Of a stretch of DNA of 64,000 nucleotides, positions 46,876 to 55,700 are shown piece by piece. How positions within the stretch are numbered: position 1 is the first letter of the stretch; every line of letters begins with the position of its first letter. The notes beneath the pieces are model-generated. The model saw only the letters and a program-made list of their open reading frames with translations, was not told the DNA's origin and did no database searches. The translations under genes and the position numbers were made by a program. Source of the stretch: an uncultured Mediterraneibacter sp. (GTDB taxonomy: Bacteria > Bacillota > Clostridia > Lachnospirales > Lachnospiraceae); NCBI GenBank assembly GCA_944383695.1, contig CALWQP010000013.1, positions 1-64,000 on the forward strand. The letters run 5' to 3'.

Positions 46876-47026
46876 TGCACGGCACAGATCCTCCGCCACC
46901 TGCCGCGGGAAATCTATCTGTCCCATATATGGATTATTTTCGCATAAATTACATTATTCGTCAATCATCAGTTTGTCTGTTTTTTATCAATTCACCTGTG
47001 ATATTCCTATTTCTCCGCTGTCCGGT

Positions 47027-47569
47027 CTACATTCCGCCCTCCGTGAGTACCTGCCGGTTCTTCCACACATAGTCGGCCAGAGAAATAACAGTCAGCGCCA
47101 CAGCGATCCAGATCAGTATCGTGCCGATCAGGTCGAACATTCCTCCAATATCTGCGATAAGCACAATGATCATAGCCATCTGGAACACGGTCTTGAACTT
47201 GCCCCAGTAGCTCGCCGCGATCACGATGCCCGCGTCAGACGCCACAAGGCGGAATCCGCTGATGATGAACTCCCTTGCAATGATAACAATGACAATGGCT
47301 GCATCCAGCTTCCCGGATGGGATCAGGCAGATCATCGCAGAGCAGACGAGCAGCTTGTCCGCCAGCGGATCCATGAACTTTCCGAAATTTGTCACCAGAT
47401 GATATTTCCGGGCGATCTTCCCATCCAGCAAGTCCGTAAGGCTGGCGACAACGAAAATCACAAGCGAGATCCATTTATTTGCAGCGCCTCCCACGTCAGT
47501 GAGCATAAAAAACACAAAAAACGGCACCATGATAATTCTTAATACTGTCAGCTTATTTGGCAAATTCAT
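47027..47569 (-). CDS. pgsA: Phosphatidylglycerophosphate synthase
   Basis: 180-aa membrane enzyme making phosphatidylglycerol phosphate from CDP-diacylglycerol and glycerol-3-phosphate. The CDP-alcohol phosphotransferase motif is intact (DLLDGKIARKY, then GKFMDPLADK). Four or more helices. Overlaps the end of rimO by 4 bp, as in many Firmicutes. Confidence 0.95.
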   Translation of the reverse strand: MNLPNKLTVLRIIMVPFFVFFMLTDVGGAANKWISLVIFVVASLTDLLDGKIARKYHLVTNFGKFMDPLADKLLVCSAMICLIPSGKLDAAIVIVIIAREFIISGFRLVASDAGIVIAASYWGKFKTVFQMAMIIVLIADIGGMFDLIGTILIWIAVALTVISLADYVWKNRQVLTEGGM

Positions 47570-48888
47570 ATCAATTCTCCTATCAGATCATACTCAGCCG
47601 CTCCGGTCACTTTCACCCGCGCAAAATCTCCGGAAACCAGTTCTTCATCCGTGTTGATGAAAATGAGTCCGTCTACGTTCGGCGCGTCCCGGTACGTCCG
47701 CCCCACATAGGCATTCTCATCCGCCACCTTCCCTTCGATCATCACGAGCACTTCCCTGCCTATCATATTCTGGGCATTGTCAAAGGCGATATCCTGCTGG
47801 AGCTCCATGAGCTCTGCCTGACGTTCTTTTTTGACTTCCTCGTCGATCTGATCCGGCATAACAGCGGCAGGGGTATCTTCCTCAGGCGAGTAGGTGAACA
47901 CGCCCAGCCGGTCGAATTCCAGCTCATCCACAAAGCCCATCAACTCCTCATGCTGCGCTTTCGTCTCCCCAGGGAATCCGGTGATCAGCGTGGTCCGCAG
48001 GCAGATGTCCGGGATTTCTTTCCTCAGCTTGCCGACAATATCGATGAGCTCCTGCTTTGACGTCCTGCGTCCCATCCGTCTCAGGATCCCGTCATTCGCG
48101 TGCTGGATCGGCAGGTCAAGGTAATGACAGACCTTTGGCTCCTCCTTTATCACCTGGATGAGCTCGTCCGTGATCTCTTCCGGATAACAGTAGAGGATGC
48201 GGATCCATCGGATTCCGCTGATCTTACAGAGCTCTTTTATCAGCATGTGAAGCGATTTTTCTCCATACAGATCCTTTCCGTAAAGCGTCGTCTCCTGAGC
48301 TACCAGGATCAGCTCTTTCACGCCCTGTGCCGCCAGCTCTTCTGCCTCTTTCATAAGCCGTTCCATGGGGACGCTGCGGAAATTCCCCCGGATCTTCGGG
48401 ATGATGCAGTAGGTGCAGTGCTTATCGCACCCTTCCGCGATCTTAAGATAGGCGAAATGCCCGCCAGTCGTCACCAGGCGCTTCGTCTCCGGCAGCGGGA
48501 GCGCGTCCGGGTCCGAGAGCATGACCGAATGCCGTCCCTCAAGCGCGGCGTCCACGGCGTCAAGGATCTGGTCATAAGCTGTCGTTCCCAGCACCTCGTC
48601 CACCTCAGGGATCTCATCTATGATCTCCTGCCTGTACCTTTCCGCAAGACATCCTGTGACGATGAGGGCCTTAGCCTGCCCGGTCTTTTTATATTCTGCC
48701 ATTTCCAGGATATTCTGGATGCTTTCTTCCTTGGCGTCATGGATGAAACAGCAGGTGTTGATCACAATGATATCCGCCTGGGTCTCATCATCGGTCATCT
48801 CATATCCACGGGATGCCAGGAGTCCGAGCATGACCTCCGTGTCCACGAGATTCTTGTCGCAGCCAAGAGAGATGAATAATATCTTCAT
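47566..48888 (-). CDS. rimO: Ribosomal protein S12 methylthiotransferase RimO
   Basis: 440 aa radical-SAM enzyme that methylthiolates an Asp of S12. N-terminal UPF0004 domain (SLGCDKNLVDTE), radical-SAM Cys motif CDKHCTYC, C-terminal TRAM domain (VEGKVADENAYVGRTYRDAPNVDG-type). The first Cys of the N-terminal domain and others (NTCCFI, VTGCLAERY) are present. Coupled to pgsA. Confidence 0.95.
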   Translation of the reverse strand: MKILFISLGCDKNLVDTEVMLGLLASRGYEMTDDETQADIIVINTCCFIHDAKEESIQNILEMAEYKKTGQAKALIVTGCLAERYRQEIIDEIPEVDEVLGTTAYDQILDAVDAALEGRHSVMLSDPDALPLPETKRLVTTGGHFAYLKIAEGCDKHCTYCIIPKIRGNFRSVPMERLMKEAEELAAQGVKELILVAQETTLYGKDLYGEKSLHMLIKELCKISGIRWIRILYCYPEEITDELIQVIKEEPKVCHYLDLPIQHANDGILRRMGRRTSKQELIDIVGKLRKEIPDICLRTTLITGFPGETKAQHEELMGFVDELEFDRLGVFTYSPEEDTPAAVMPDQIDEEVKKERQAELMELQQDIAFDNAQNMIGREVLVMIEGKVADENAYVGRTYRDAPNVDGLIFINTDEELVSGDFARVKVTGAAEYDLIGELI

Positions 48889-48963
48889 AATACGATAAAT
48901 ACCTCCGTTTTCAGTCTGTCAGAAAAAAGGCAGATACCACATGTGCATCTGCCCGTCCTGATC

Positions 48964-49212
48964 TTACTCTTCTGCATTTTCAGCCATGATCTTCAGCTGG
49001 CCTTCATTGAGTTCTTCGATGGCAATGGAAAGAGGCTTTTCTCCTTCTTTCGCGTCAACGAGCGGAAGGTCTCCGGCGATCAGCTGTCTCGCGCGCTTGG
49101 AGGTCGCCATCACGATCGAATAACGGCTGTTAACGATCTTTGTTTCTCCCTCCTCTACGTCTTTATTGACCACTTTCATCAAATCTGTGTAAGATGGATG
49201 CAGCATGTTCAA
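48964..49212 (-). CDS. rpoZ: RNA polymerase omega subunit
   Basis: 82 aa. Conserved core YSIVMATSKRARQLI near residue 30. Stabilises the polymerase beta-prime subunit. Overlaps gmk by 4 bp in the common yicC-gmk-rpoZ order. Confidence 0.93.
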   Translation of the reverse strand: MNMLHPSYTDLMKVVNKDVEEGETKIVNSRYSIVMATSKRARQLIAGDLPLVDAKEGEKPLSIAIEELNEGQLKIMAENAEE

Positions 49213-49853
49213 TCTTCTCCTTTCAATCCTTTCAATCTTTCCAGATCTTCTTTTATCTCTTTCATAAATGCTTTGTTGCGAAAGCTTCTGTGGTGTTCTC
49301 CCTGAATGATCTCATGCATTTCTTTCACGCATGTAACCAGGTCATCGTTGACGATCAGATAATCGTAACTGTCCATACCTTCCGCCTCTTCACAGGCACG
49401 GTCCATCCTGGAGCGGATCACGTCCATTGTCTCTGTCCCTCTGCCCACGAGACGTTCTTTCAGCTCTGCGGCACTTGGCGGCGTGACGAATAAAAGCAGG
49501 GTGTCCGGAAACGCCTTCTTCACTTTCAGCGCACCCTGGATCTCAATTTCCAGAATCACGTCCTTTCCCTCTTCAAGCTTCTTCTCCACGTATTCCCGAG
49601 GCGTGCCATAGTAGTTTTCCACATATTTAGCATACTCTATCAGTTCGCCTTTGGCAATCATTTTTTCAAATTCATCCTTAGAAATGAAGAAATATTCCCT
49701 GCCGTGCTGCTCTCCTTCCCGCGGCGCCCGCGTTGTCGCCGAAACGGACAGGGCATATGCATCCGGATATCTGGAGAGAAGTTCTTTCATCAATGTTCCC
49801 TTTCCCGATCCCGAAAACCCGGATACAACAATCAAAATTCCTTTTCTGCTCAT
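49209..49853 (-). CDS. gmk: Guanylate kinase
   Basis: 214 aa; GMP + ATP to GDP + ADP. P-loop SGFSGSGKGTL, GMP-binding segment (SVSATTRAPREGEQHGREYFFIS). Normal length. Between yicC and rpoZ. Confidence 0.95.
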   Translation of the reverse strand: MSRKGILIVVSGFSGSGKGTLMKELLSRYPDAYALSVSATTRAPREGEQHGREYFFISKDEFEKMIAKGELIEYAKYVENYYGTPREYVEKKLEEGKDVILEIEIQGALKVKKAFPDTLLLFVTPPSAAELKERLVGRGTETMDVIRSRMDRACEEAEGMDSYDYLIVNDDLVTCVKEMHEIIQGEHHRSFRNKAFMKEIKEDLERLKGLKGED

Positions 49854-49876
49854 AGTTCTTTCCCCTTATAATCGGA

Positions 49877-50755
49877 TCATTCAATATTCTGGATCTGCTC
49901 ACGGATCTTCTCAATCTCTGTCTTAAGGCTGATCGCGTAATCAGATACTTCCAGGTCATTCGCCTTGGAAAGGATGGTGTTTGCCTCCCTGTTCATCTCC
50001 TGGGCGATAAAATCCAGCTTACGCCCGATCCCTTCTTTTTCTTCCAGGGTGTTCCTCATATGCTGGATGTGGCTTTTCAGCCGGACCACTTCCTCGTCCG
50101 TACAGATCTTATCCGCAAACAGGATCACTTCCGCGGCAATGCGGTTCTCCTCGATCTGTGTATCTGCCAGAAGCTCTTTCATCTTATCTTCCAGCTTCGC
50201 CCGGTATTCCGCAATGATCTGAGGGGAACGTTCCTCAACGAACCCGATCTGCTCCTCCAGGAGATCCAGTTTGGAGAGGATATCTTTCTTCAGGTTCTCT
50301 CCTTCTGTCTTCCTTGTCTCAACGAACTGTGCAAACGCTCCCTCCAGCGCTGCTTTCAACCCATTCCACAGTTCCTCTTCGTCCTCGCTCTGTTCCTCCA
50401 TGGTAAAAACTTCCGGATAGCGGGAGAGCGTGGAGACACAGACGTCATTCTCAAGACCGAACTCCTCTTCCATCTGTTTTAAATATTTCAGATATTCTGC
50501 CGCCAGCGCCGCGTTATACTTCACTGACACCTGGGTCTGTGACAGATCTTCATAAGTAATGAAAATATCAATCTTTCCCCGGTTCACATAAGATTTTAAA
50601 AGCGTTCTTATGGCTGTCTCGAAGAAGTTCAGCTTCTTCGGCATCCTGATATTCACATCAAGATAACGGTGGTTGACGCTTTTTAACTCCACTGTAAATT
50701 TTCTGGATTCCTTCTGTATCTCACATCTGCCGAATCCGGTCATGCTTTTTATCAT
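49877..50755 (-). CDS. yicC: YicC-family endoribonuclease-like protein
   Basis: 292 aa. N-terminus KSMTGFGRCE and SVNHRYLDVNIRMP are hallmarks of YicC; the C-terminal DUF1732 part ends EKIREQIQNIE with IGRKLDFIAQEMNREANTILSK. Members have been described as endoribonucleases. First gene of the gmk-rpoZ unit. Confidence 0.93.
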   Translation of the reverse strand: MIKSMTGFGRCEIQKESRKFTVELKSVNHRYLDVNIRMPKKLNFFETAIRTLLKSYVNRGKIDIFITYEDLSQTQVSVKYNAALAAEYLKYLKQMEEEFGLENDVCVSTLSRYPEVFTMEEQSEDEEELWNGLKAALEGAFAQFVETRKTEGENLKKDILSKLDLLEEQIGFVEERSPQIIAEYRAKLEDKMKELLADTQIEENRIAAEVILFADKICTDEEVVRLKSHIQHMRNTLEEKEGIGRKLDFIAQEMNREANTILSKANDLEVSDYAISLKTEIEKIREQIQNIE

Positions 50756-50824
50756 GTTTTCATCCTCTGCTGTTTTTCATTTTAGACAGCCGCTTTCCCT
50801 GGCTGCATCCGTACGATCTAAAGT

Positions 50825-50854
50825 ATTATAACTCGTCCAGCCTCAAATGGTCAA
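50825..50854 (-). promoter_or_regulatory. yicC-gmk-rpoZ promoter
   Basis: TTGACC (50849-50854), 18 bp, TATAAT (50825-50830) on the minus strand. Confidence 0.7.
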
Positions 50855-50889
50855 CAAATTAAATGTGTTTCATCTCTTTTATATAGGTC

Positions 50890-50918
50890 TTTTTTCCATT
50901 TTTTGATTATGCTATACT
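50890..50918 (+). promoter_or_regulatory. rqcH promoter
   Basis: Extended -10 TGCTATACT (TATACT at 50913-50918) with only a T-rich -35 region. Divergent from the yicC promoter. Confidence 0.45.
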
Positions 50919-50948
50919 AATCCGTATGATAATAAAGGAGAATTATTT

Positions 50949-52685
50949 ATGGCTTTTGACGGAATCGTCGTGGCAGACCTTGTCCACGAATTAAGAAAAG
51001 AAATATTAAACGGAAGGATCGCCCGCATCGTCCAGCCGGAAGCGGACGAGCTTTTGATCACTATCAAGACGCCGGAGGGGCAGAAACGCCTCCTGATCTG
51101 CGCGGACGCCTCCCTCCCACTGGTCTATCTGACTGACACGAACAAACCTGCGCCCATGACCGCACCTAACTTCTGCATGCTCTTGAGAAAGCATATTGGA
51201 AACGGCAGGATCATTGATATCCGCCAGCCCAAGCTGGAGCGAATCATCCAGATTACCATCGAGCATCTGAACGAGCTGGGAGACCTGTGCCAAAAACTCC
51301 TGATCGTGGAGATCATGGGAAAGCACAGCAATATCATCTTCTGTACAGAAGACGGGAAGATCATTGACAGCATCAAGCATGTGTCCGCCCAGATGAGCTC
51401 TGTGCGTGAGGTGCTCCCCGGACGGGAATATTTTGTCCCGGACACCATGCACAAAGCAGATCCCCTGGCCGTATCCCGGGAAGAATTTTTCTCCATGCTG
51501 ACGGAAAAGCCAGCTCCGGCCGCAAAAGCTCTCTATACCAGCTTCACCGGCATCAGCCCTGTCACCGCGGAAGAGATCTGTTATCTCGCCGGACTGGATT
51601 CTTCTGTCCCTGTAAAGGAATATTCTGAAGATGTCCTCTTTCATCTGTATACACAGTTTGAGATCTATCTGTCTGCGGTAAAGGAAGGGCGCTTTTCTCC
51701 TGCTATCTATTATGACGGACGTGAGCCTAAGGAATTTTCCGCCCTCCCCCTCACTCATTTTTCCGGATATGCAAGACAGGAATCTTCCTCCATATCCGAA
51801 GTGCTTAAAACCTACTACTCCACCCGCAGCCAGCTCACCCGCATCCGCCAGAAATCAGCTGATCTGCGCCATATCGTGCAGACTGCGCTGGAGCGGAACC
51901 GGAAAAAATATGAGCTCCAGCTCCACCAGCTCAAAGACACAGAAGGCCGGGATAAATATAAGGTCTACGGAGAGCTTATCAATACCTACGGCTACAATGT
52001 AGCTGAAGGGGCAAAACAGATGGAAGCGCTCAACTACTATACGAATGAAACGGTCACGATCCCCCTGGATCCCACAAAGAGCCCGCAGGAAAACGCCCAG
52101 CGCTATTTTGCAAAATATAATAAGCAGAAACGGACCTTTGAGGTGCTCTCCGGGCTTTGCAAAGAGACAAAGGATGATATCTCCTACCTGGAATCCATCC
52201 AAACCTCACTGGACATCGCCGTCACCGAGGACGATCTTGCAGGGATCAAAGAGGAGCTGTCGGAATCCGGTTATATCAAAAGGAAAGCTGTCCGCAAAAA
52301 GGTCAAGATAAAAAATACACCCCTGCACTATATCTCAAGCGATGGGTATCACATGTATGTAGGGAAAAATAATCTCCAGAATGAAGAACTGACCTTCGGG
52401 TTCGCCTCAGGCAACGACTGGTGGTTCCATGCCAAACAGGCTCCCGGATCACATGTCGTCGTAAAGACAAATGGGGACGAACTGCCGGACCGAACTTTCG
52501 AGGAAGCCGGACGTCTTGCGGCATACTATTCCAGCATGCGGGGGAGTGAAAAAGTCGAGATCGACTATGTAGAGAAAAAGCATGTCAAAAAACCCAAAGG
52601 CGGTAAGCCGGGGTTCGTAGTGTACTATACAAATTATTCACTCGTCATCGACAGCGATATCCGCGGGATAAAACAGGCAGATTAG
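50949..52685 (+). CDS. rqcH: RqcH/NFACT ribosome quality-control protein
   Basis: 578 aa. NFACT-N domain (DGIVVADLVHELRKEILNGRI), helix-hairpin-helix and coiled-coil middle (~220-440), NFACT-R at the end (FGFASGNDWWFHAKQAPGSHVVV). In Bacillus RqcH adds C-terminal Ala tails to nascent chains on stalled 50S subunits; family members were earlier called fibronectin-binding proteins. Start supported by AAGGAG. Confidence 0.92.
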   Translation: MAFDGIVVADLVHELRKEILNGRIARIVQPEADELLITIKTPEGQKRLLICADASLPLVYLTDTNKPAPMTAPNFCMLLRKHIGNGRIIDIRQPKLERIIQITIEHLNELGDLCQKLLIVEIMGKHSNIIFCTEDGKIIDSIKHVSAQMSSVREVLPGREYFVPDTMHKADPLAVSREEFFSMLTEKPAPAAKALYTSFTGISPVTAEEICYLAGLDSSVPVKEYSEDVLFHLYTQFEIYLSAVKEGRFSPAIYYDGREPKEFSALPLTHFSGYARQESSSISEVLKTYYSTRSQLTRIRQKSADLRHIVQTALERNRKKYELQLHQLKDTEGRDKYKVYGELINTYGYNVAEGAKQMEALNYYTNETVTIPLDPTKSPQENAQRYFAKYNKQKRTFEVLSGLCKETKDDISYLESIQTSLDIAVTEDDLAGIKEELSESGYIKRKAVRKKVKIKNTPLHYISSDGYHMYVGKNNLQNEELTFGFASGNDWWFHAKQAPGSHVVVKTNGDELPDRTFEEAGRLAAYYSSMRGSEKVEIDYVEKKHVKKPKGGKPGFVVYYTNYSLVIDSDIRGIKQAD

Positions 52686-52703
52686 CTCCCTGCAGCGTTT
52701 TTG

Positions 52704-52735
52704 AAAAAGGGGCTGTGAATCCACAGCCCCTTTTA
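52704..52735. terminator. Bidirectional terminator between rqcH and the GH20 gene
   Basis: GGGGCTGTG pairs with CACAGCCCC, flanked by A5 on the left and T4 on the right, so it can serve both converging genes. Confidence 0.9.
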
Positions 52736-52764
52736 AGAAATCCTGTCCTTTGTTATCGTTTTTA

Positions 52765-55700
52765 TTATCTTCTTCTGCGTCTTGATATTACCGCAGCCGC
52801 TGCGCCTGCTGCCATGAAGATAACTGCGGTGTATCCGGCAATCCTGCCAAGATCAGTCATATCACCACTTTTTACGGCTCTTTCATCCTTTGCTCCGCTG
52901 CCAGACGTTGAGGTATCAACTTTCTCAAAACGCGCCTCAATCACAAGATCGGACGTGACAGGCTGTGAGAAGTCATACTCCTTATCCCCTGTGTACCAGC
53001 CGATAAACTTATATCCTTCAAGCGCCGGGTCTGCCGGACGCGCGAGAAGTTGTCCATCTTCCACCATGACCGCCTGGCCGTTGATCGTTACCGTATGGTA
53101 GATCGCGCCAGGAGCAGCCGCTTCATAGACTGCTGTCAGAGCTGTGTCCGCTGATGGGATCAGTGTATATTCATATCCGGTATAGATAATGCTGCCGTCT
53201 GCGGTTCTCCATCCGAGGAAATTGTATCCTTCTCTCACAGGAGCGATGATCGTCACCTGTCCTCTGTCGTCCATCTCACTGACAGTGACTTCTACTCCGC
53301 CTTCGGCGCTAAGGGTTACTTTATACTGTGTAAATCTGGATTCAACCTCCATGTCGCCTGTGACCGGCTGCGTAAAGTCTGCCTGTGTGTCTGTTCCCAC
53401 AAGATAAAAGCCATCAAAGCGGTGTCCCGGCTTTTCCGGTGTCTCGATCACCAGGGTCTCGCCATCTTTCACCTTGTACTCCGTCCCATCGACAATCACT
53501 GTATGCGTTGACTCCTGCATACTGTTTTCATAATCGGTGAGAGCTGCGTCAAGGGCCGCTGCCGCATCGGTAATCTCTCTCTGCGCCGCTGCTGCATTCC
53601 CATAAGTATTCTTCGCCAAAATGAGCGCCTGCTCCAGCGCTGCTGCCTCTGCACTGCTGTCAGATCCCGGATCATTTTCCGCGATGATCTTCTCTGCTCC
53701 GGCGATCAGTCCGCTCAGCTCCGTTCTGTCTACCTTTTCGAACACCTCAAGCTCGCTGACAGCATAGTAGGTTGTATTTCTGCTTACACCCTGTATCTTC
53801 ACATACCGCGCGGTCACCGGAGTGTCCAGGGTCACCTCGCTGATGGAAGCACTGTTGTTTCTCACTTGTTCCACAGTATCCCAGCTCGTTCTGTCCATGG
53901 ACACCTGAACGTCAAATCCGGTTGCCCAGTTCTGTCCCTGCCAGTTCACAACAACCTTGCTGACATCGCGCTCTTCGCCCAGGTCTACCATAAGGTAATC
54001 ATTATTGCTGCTGTTAGAACTGCGCCAAAATGAATGCGGGTCTGTTGATGGTGAAATACCTGCTTCTGCATCTGTCTTGTCTCCGTCCGTCGCCTTATAT
54101 GCCGGATGGTATTTCAGCGCTCCTGAATTTTGTGTAGTGATATCCGGCTGGCTGCCGTATCTCTCTGCATATGCGTTGCGGTTCAGAGCCACGTTGACTT
54201 CCGTCACTTCCGATACATCTGTACGGAGCATTTCAGGTTGCAAAGCCTTGTTATAGGCTTTGATATTCCCGATATATCCATGGAAATTTTCACCGATGGT
54301 CTCCATAGGAAATACAAATGTACTGAAATACTGGTCTGTTTCTCCCGAATCCGTCCTGTACAGCATCTTTACAAGCTCGCCGTCCACGTACAGCTTTGTA
54401 TTGCGTGCAGTTCCGACGATGGTGATATTCACTCTTTTGCCGACAGGTAGCTCATAGTCAAAGGACTGGTGATAGAACATTCTGTTCAGAGACATATTGT
54501 TATTGCCGATCCCTTTTGCCAGAAGCTGTCCATCATAGCCGGAAAACAGAAGGGAATCCTCCGTGTTTCCTTCACCTGCCTGTACGTCAAAAGATATGGT
54601 ATACGGATAAGAAAGGGTCTGGAGCGGCGTGGTCATAACAGTGTCTCCGTCAAATGCGATCATAGCTCCGGTGTCTGTCTCGATAATCTCTCCGCCTGTC
54701 ACCTGGGCGTCATATCCGTTTCCGCTGCTGTCTTTTACTGTGATAGCTCCGTCTGACACTTCCGTCCTGCTCATATCATAATCCGCCACAACGTCTGTCT
54801 CGCTGTCGATGGACATTGCGATCTGTGTGCCCGGACCTTCCTGAAGCCGGTCAAACGTCTGCTGGTATTCAATATAATCGTCTGTCTTCTCAGAACCGCC
54901 CCATGTCTTTTCAGCGACCATTGCCACAGAGCGCAGCGCTCTCTCATGAAGGTCGGCTTCCACGACACCTTCACGGAACTCATCTCCCCAGATAGATGCC
55001 TTTGCTCCTAAAAGGAGAGGTTCGCCTGCCTCCGCCCGGATATTTCCGTTAAAGATCGTAGGATCCCAGTTCTTGTAGAGCCACTCTTCCACGATCATGT
55101 CCTTGTGATCTCTTCCCGGCGTGGTGTAGAGATAGGGCTGTGGGAAGTTAACAACGCGGAATCCCTCTTCCAGACGCGCGATCGGATCTTCCTCATAAGT
55201 CGCCCACACGTCAATGATGATATTGTCCGGTGAAATTTCCGTCTTGCCTGGGAACAGTTTCAGAGCTCCCCACATACGAGTCGTCTTCCCATAACTCTGC
55301 ATCAGTTCGTCAAGGAATACGATATACTTGCGGAATGCCTCGGGATTTGACTTATCCCAGTATTCATCAACGCCTATGTTTACAGTGTCGCCGGTAAACA
55401 CCGGGTCATCTCCGCCCAGATAGTCAGCATACAGGGTCTCCATGAACTTTCTCGCAGTCCGGGCCTTCTCAGCCTCTGTTGTATTCGAAGAATCGACGTC
55501 AAGGGCAAGCTGCTGTGGATCATTATTTGACTGGAGCGGTCCAAGCCAGGAAATATTGTCAGGATTTTCCTGTGCATACCGGATATAAGCATTTGAGTGG
55601 GACGGCGTGTCAAACTCGGGGATCAGCTCGATCCCGCCCGCATTTGCCATCCGTTCCAGATTTCTGTAATCCTCTTTTGAATAAACCGGATCACTGTATA

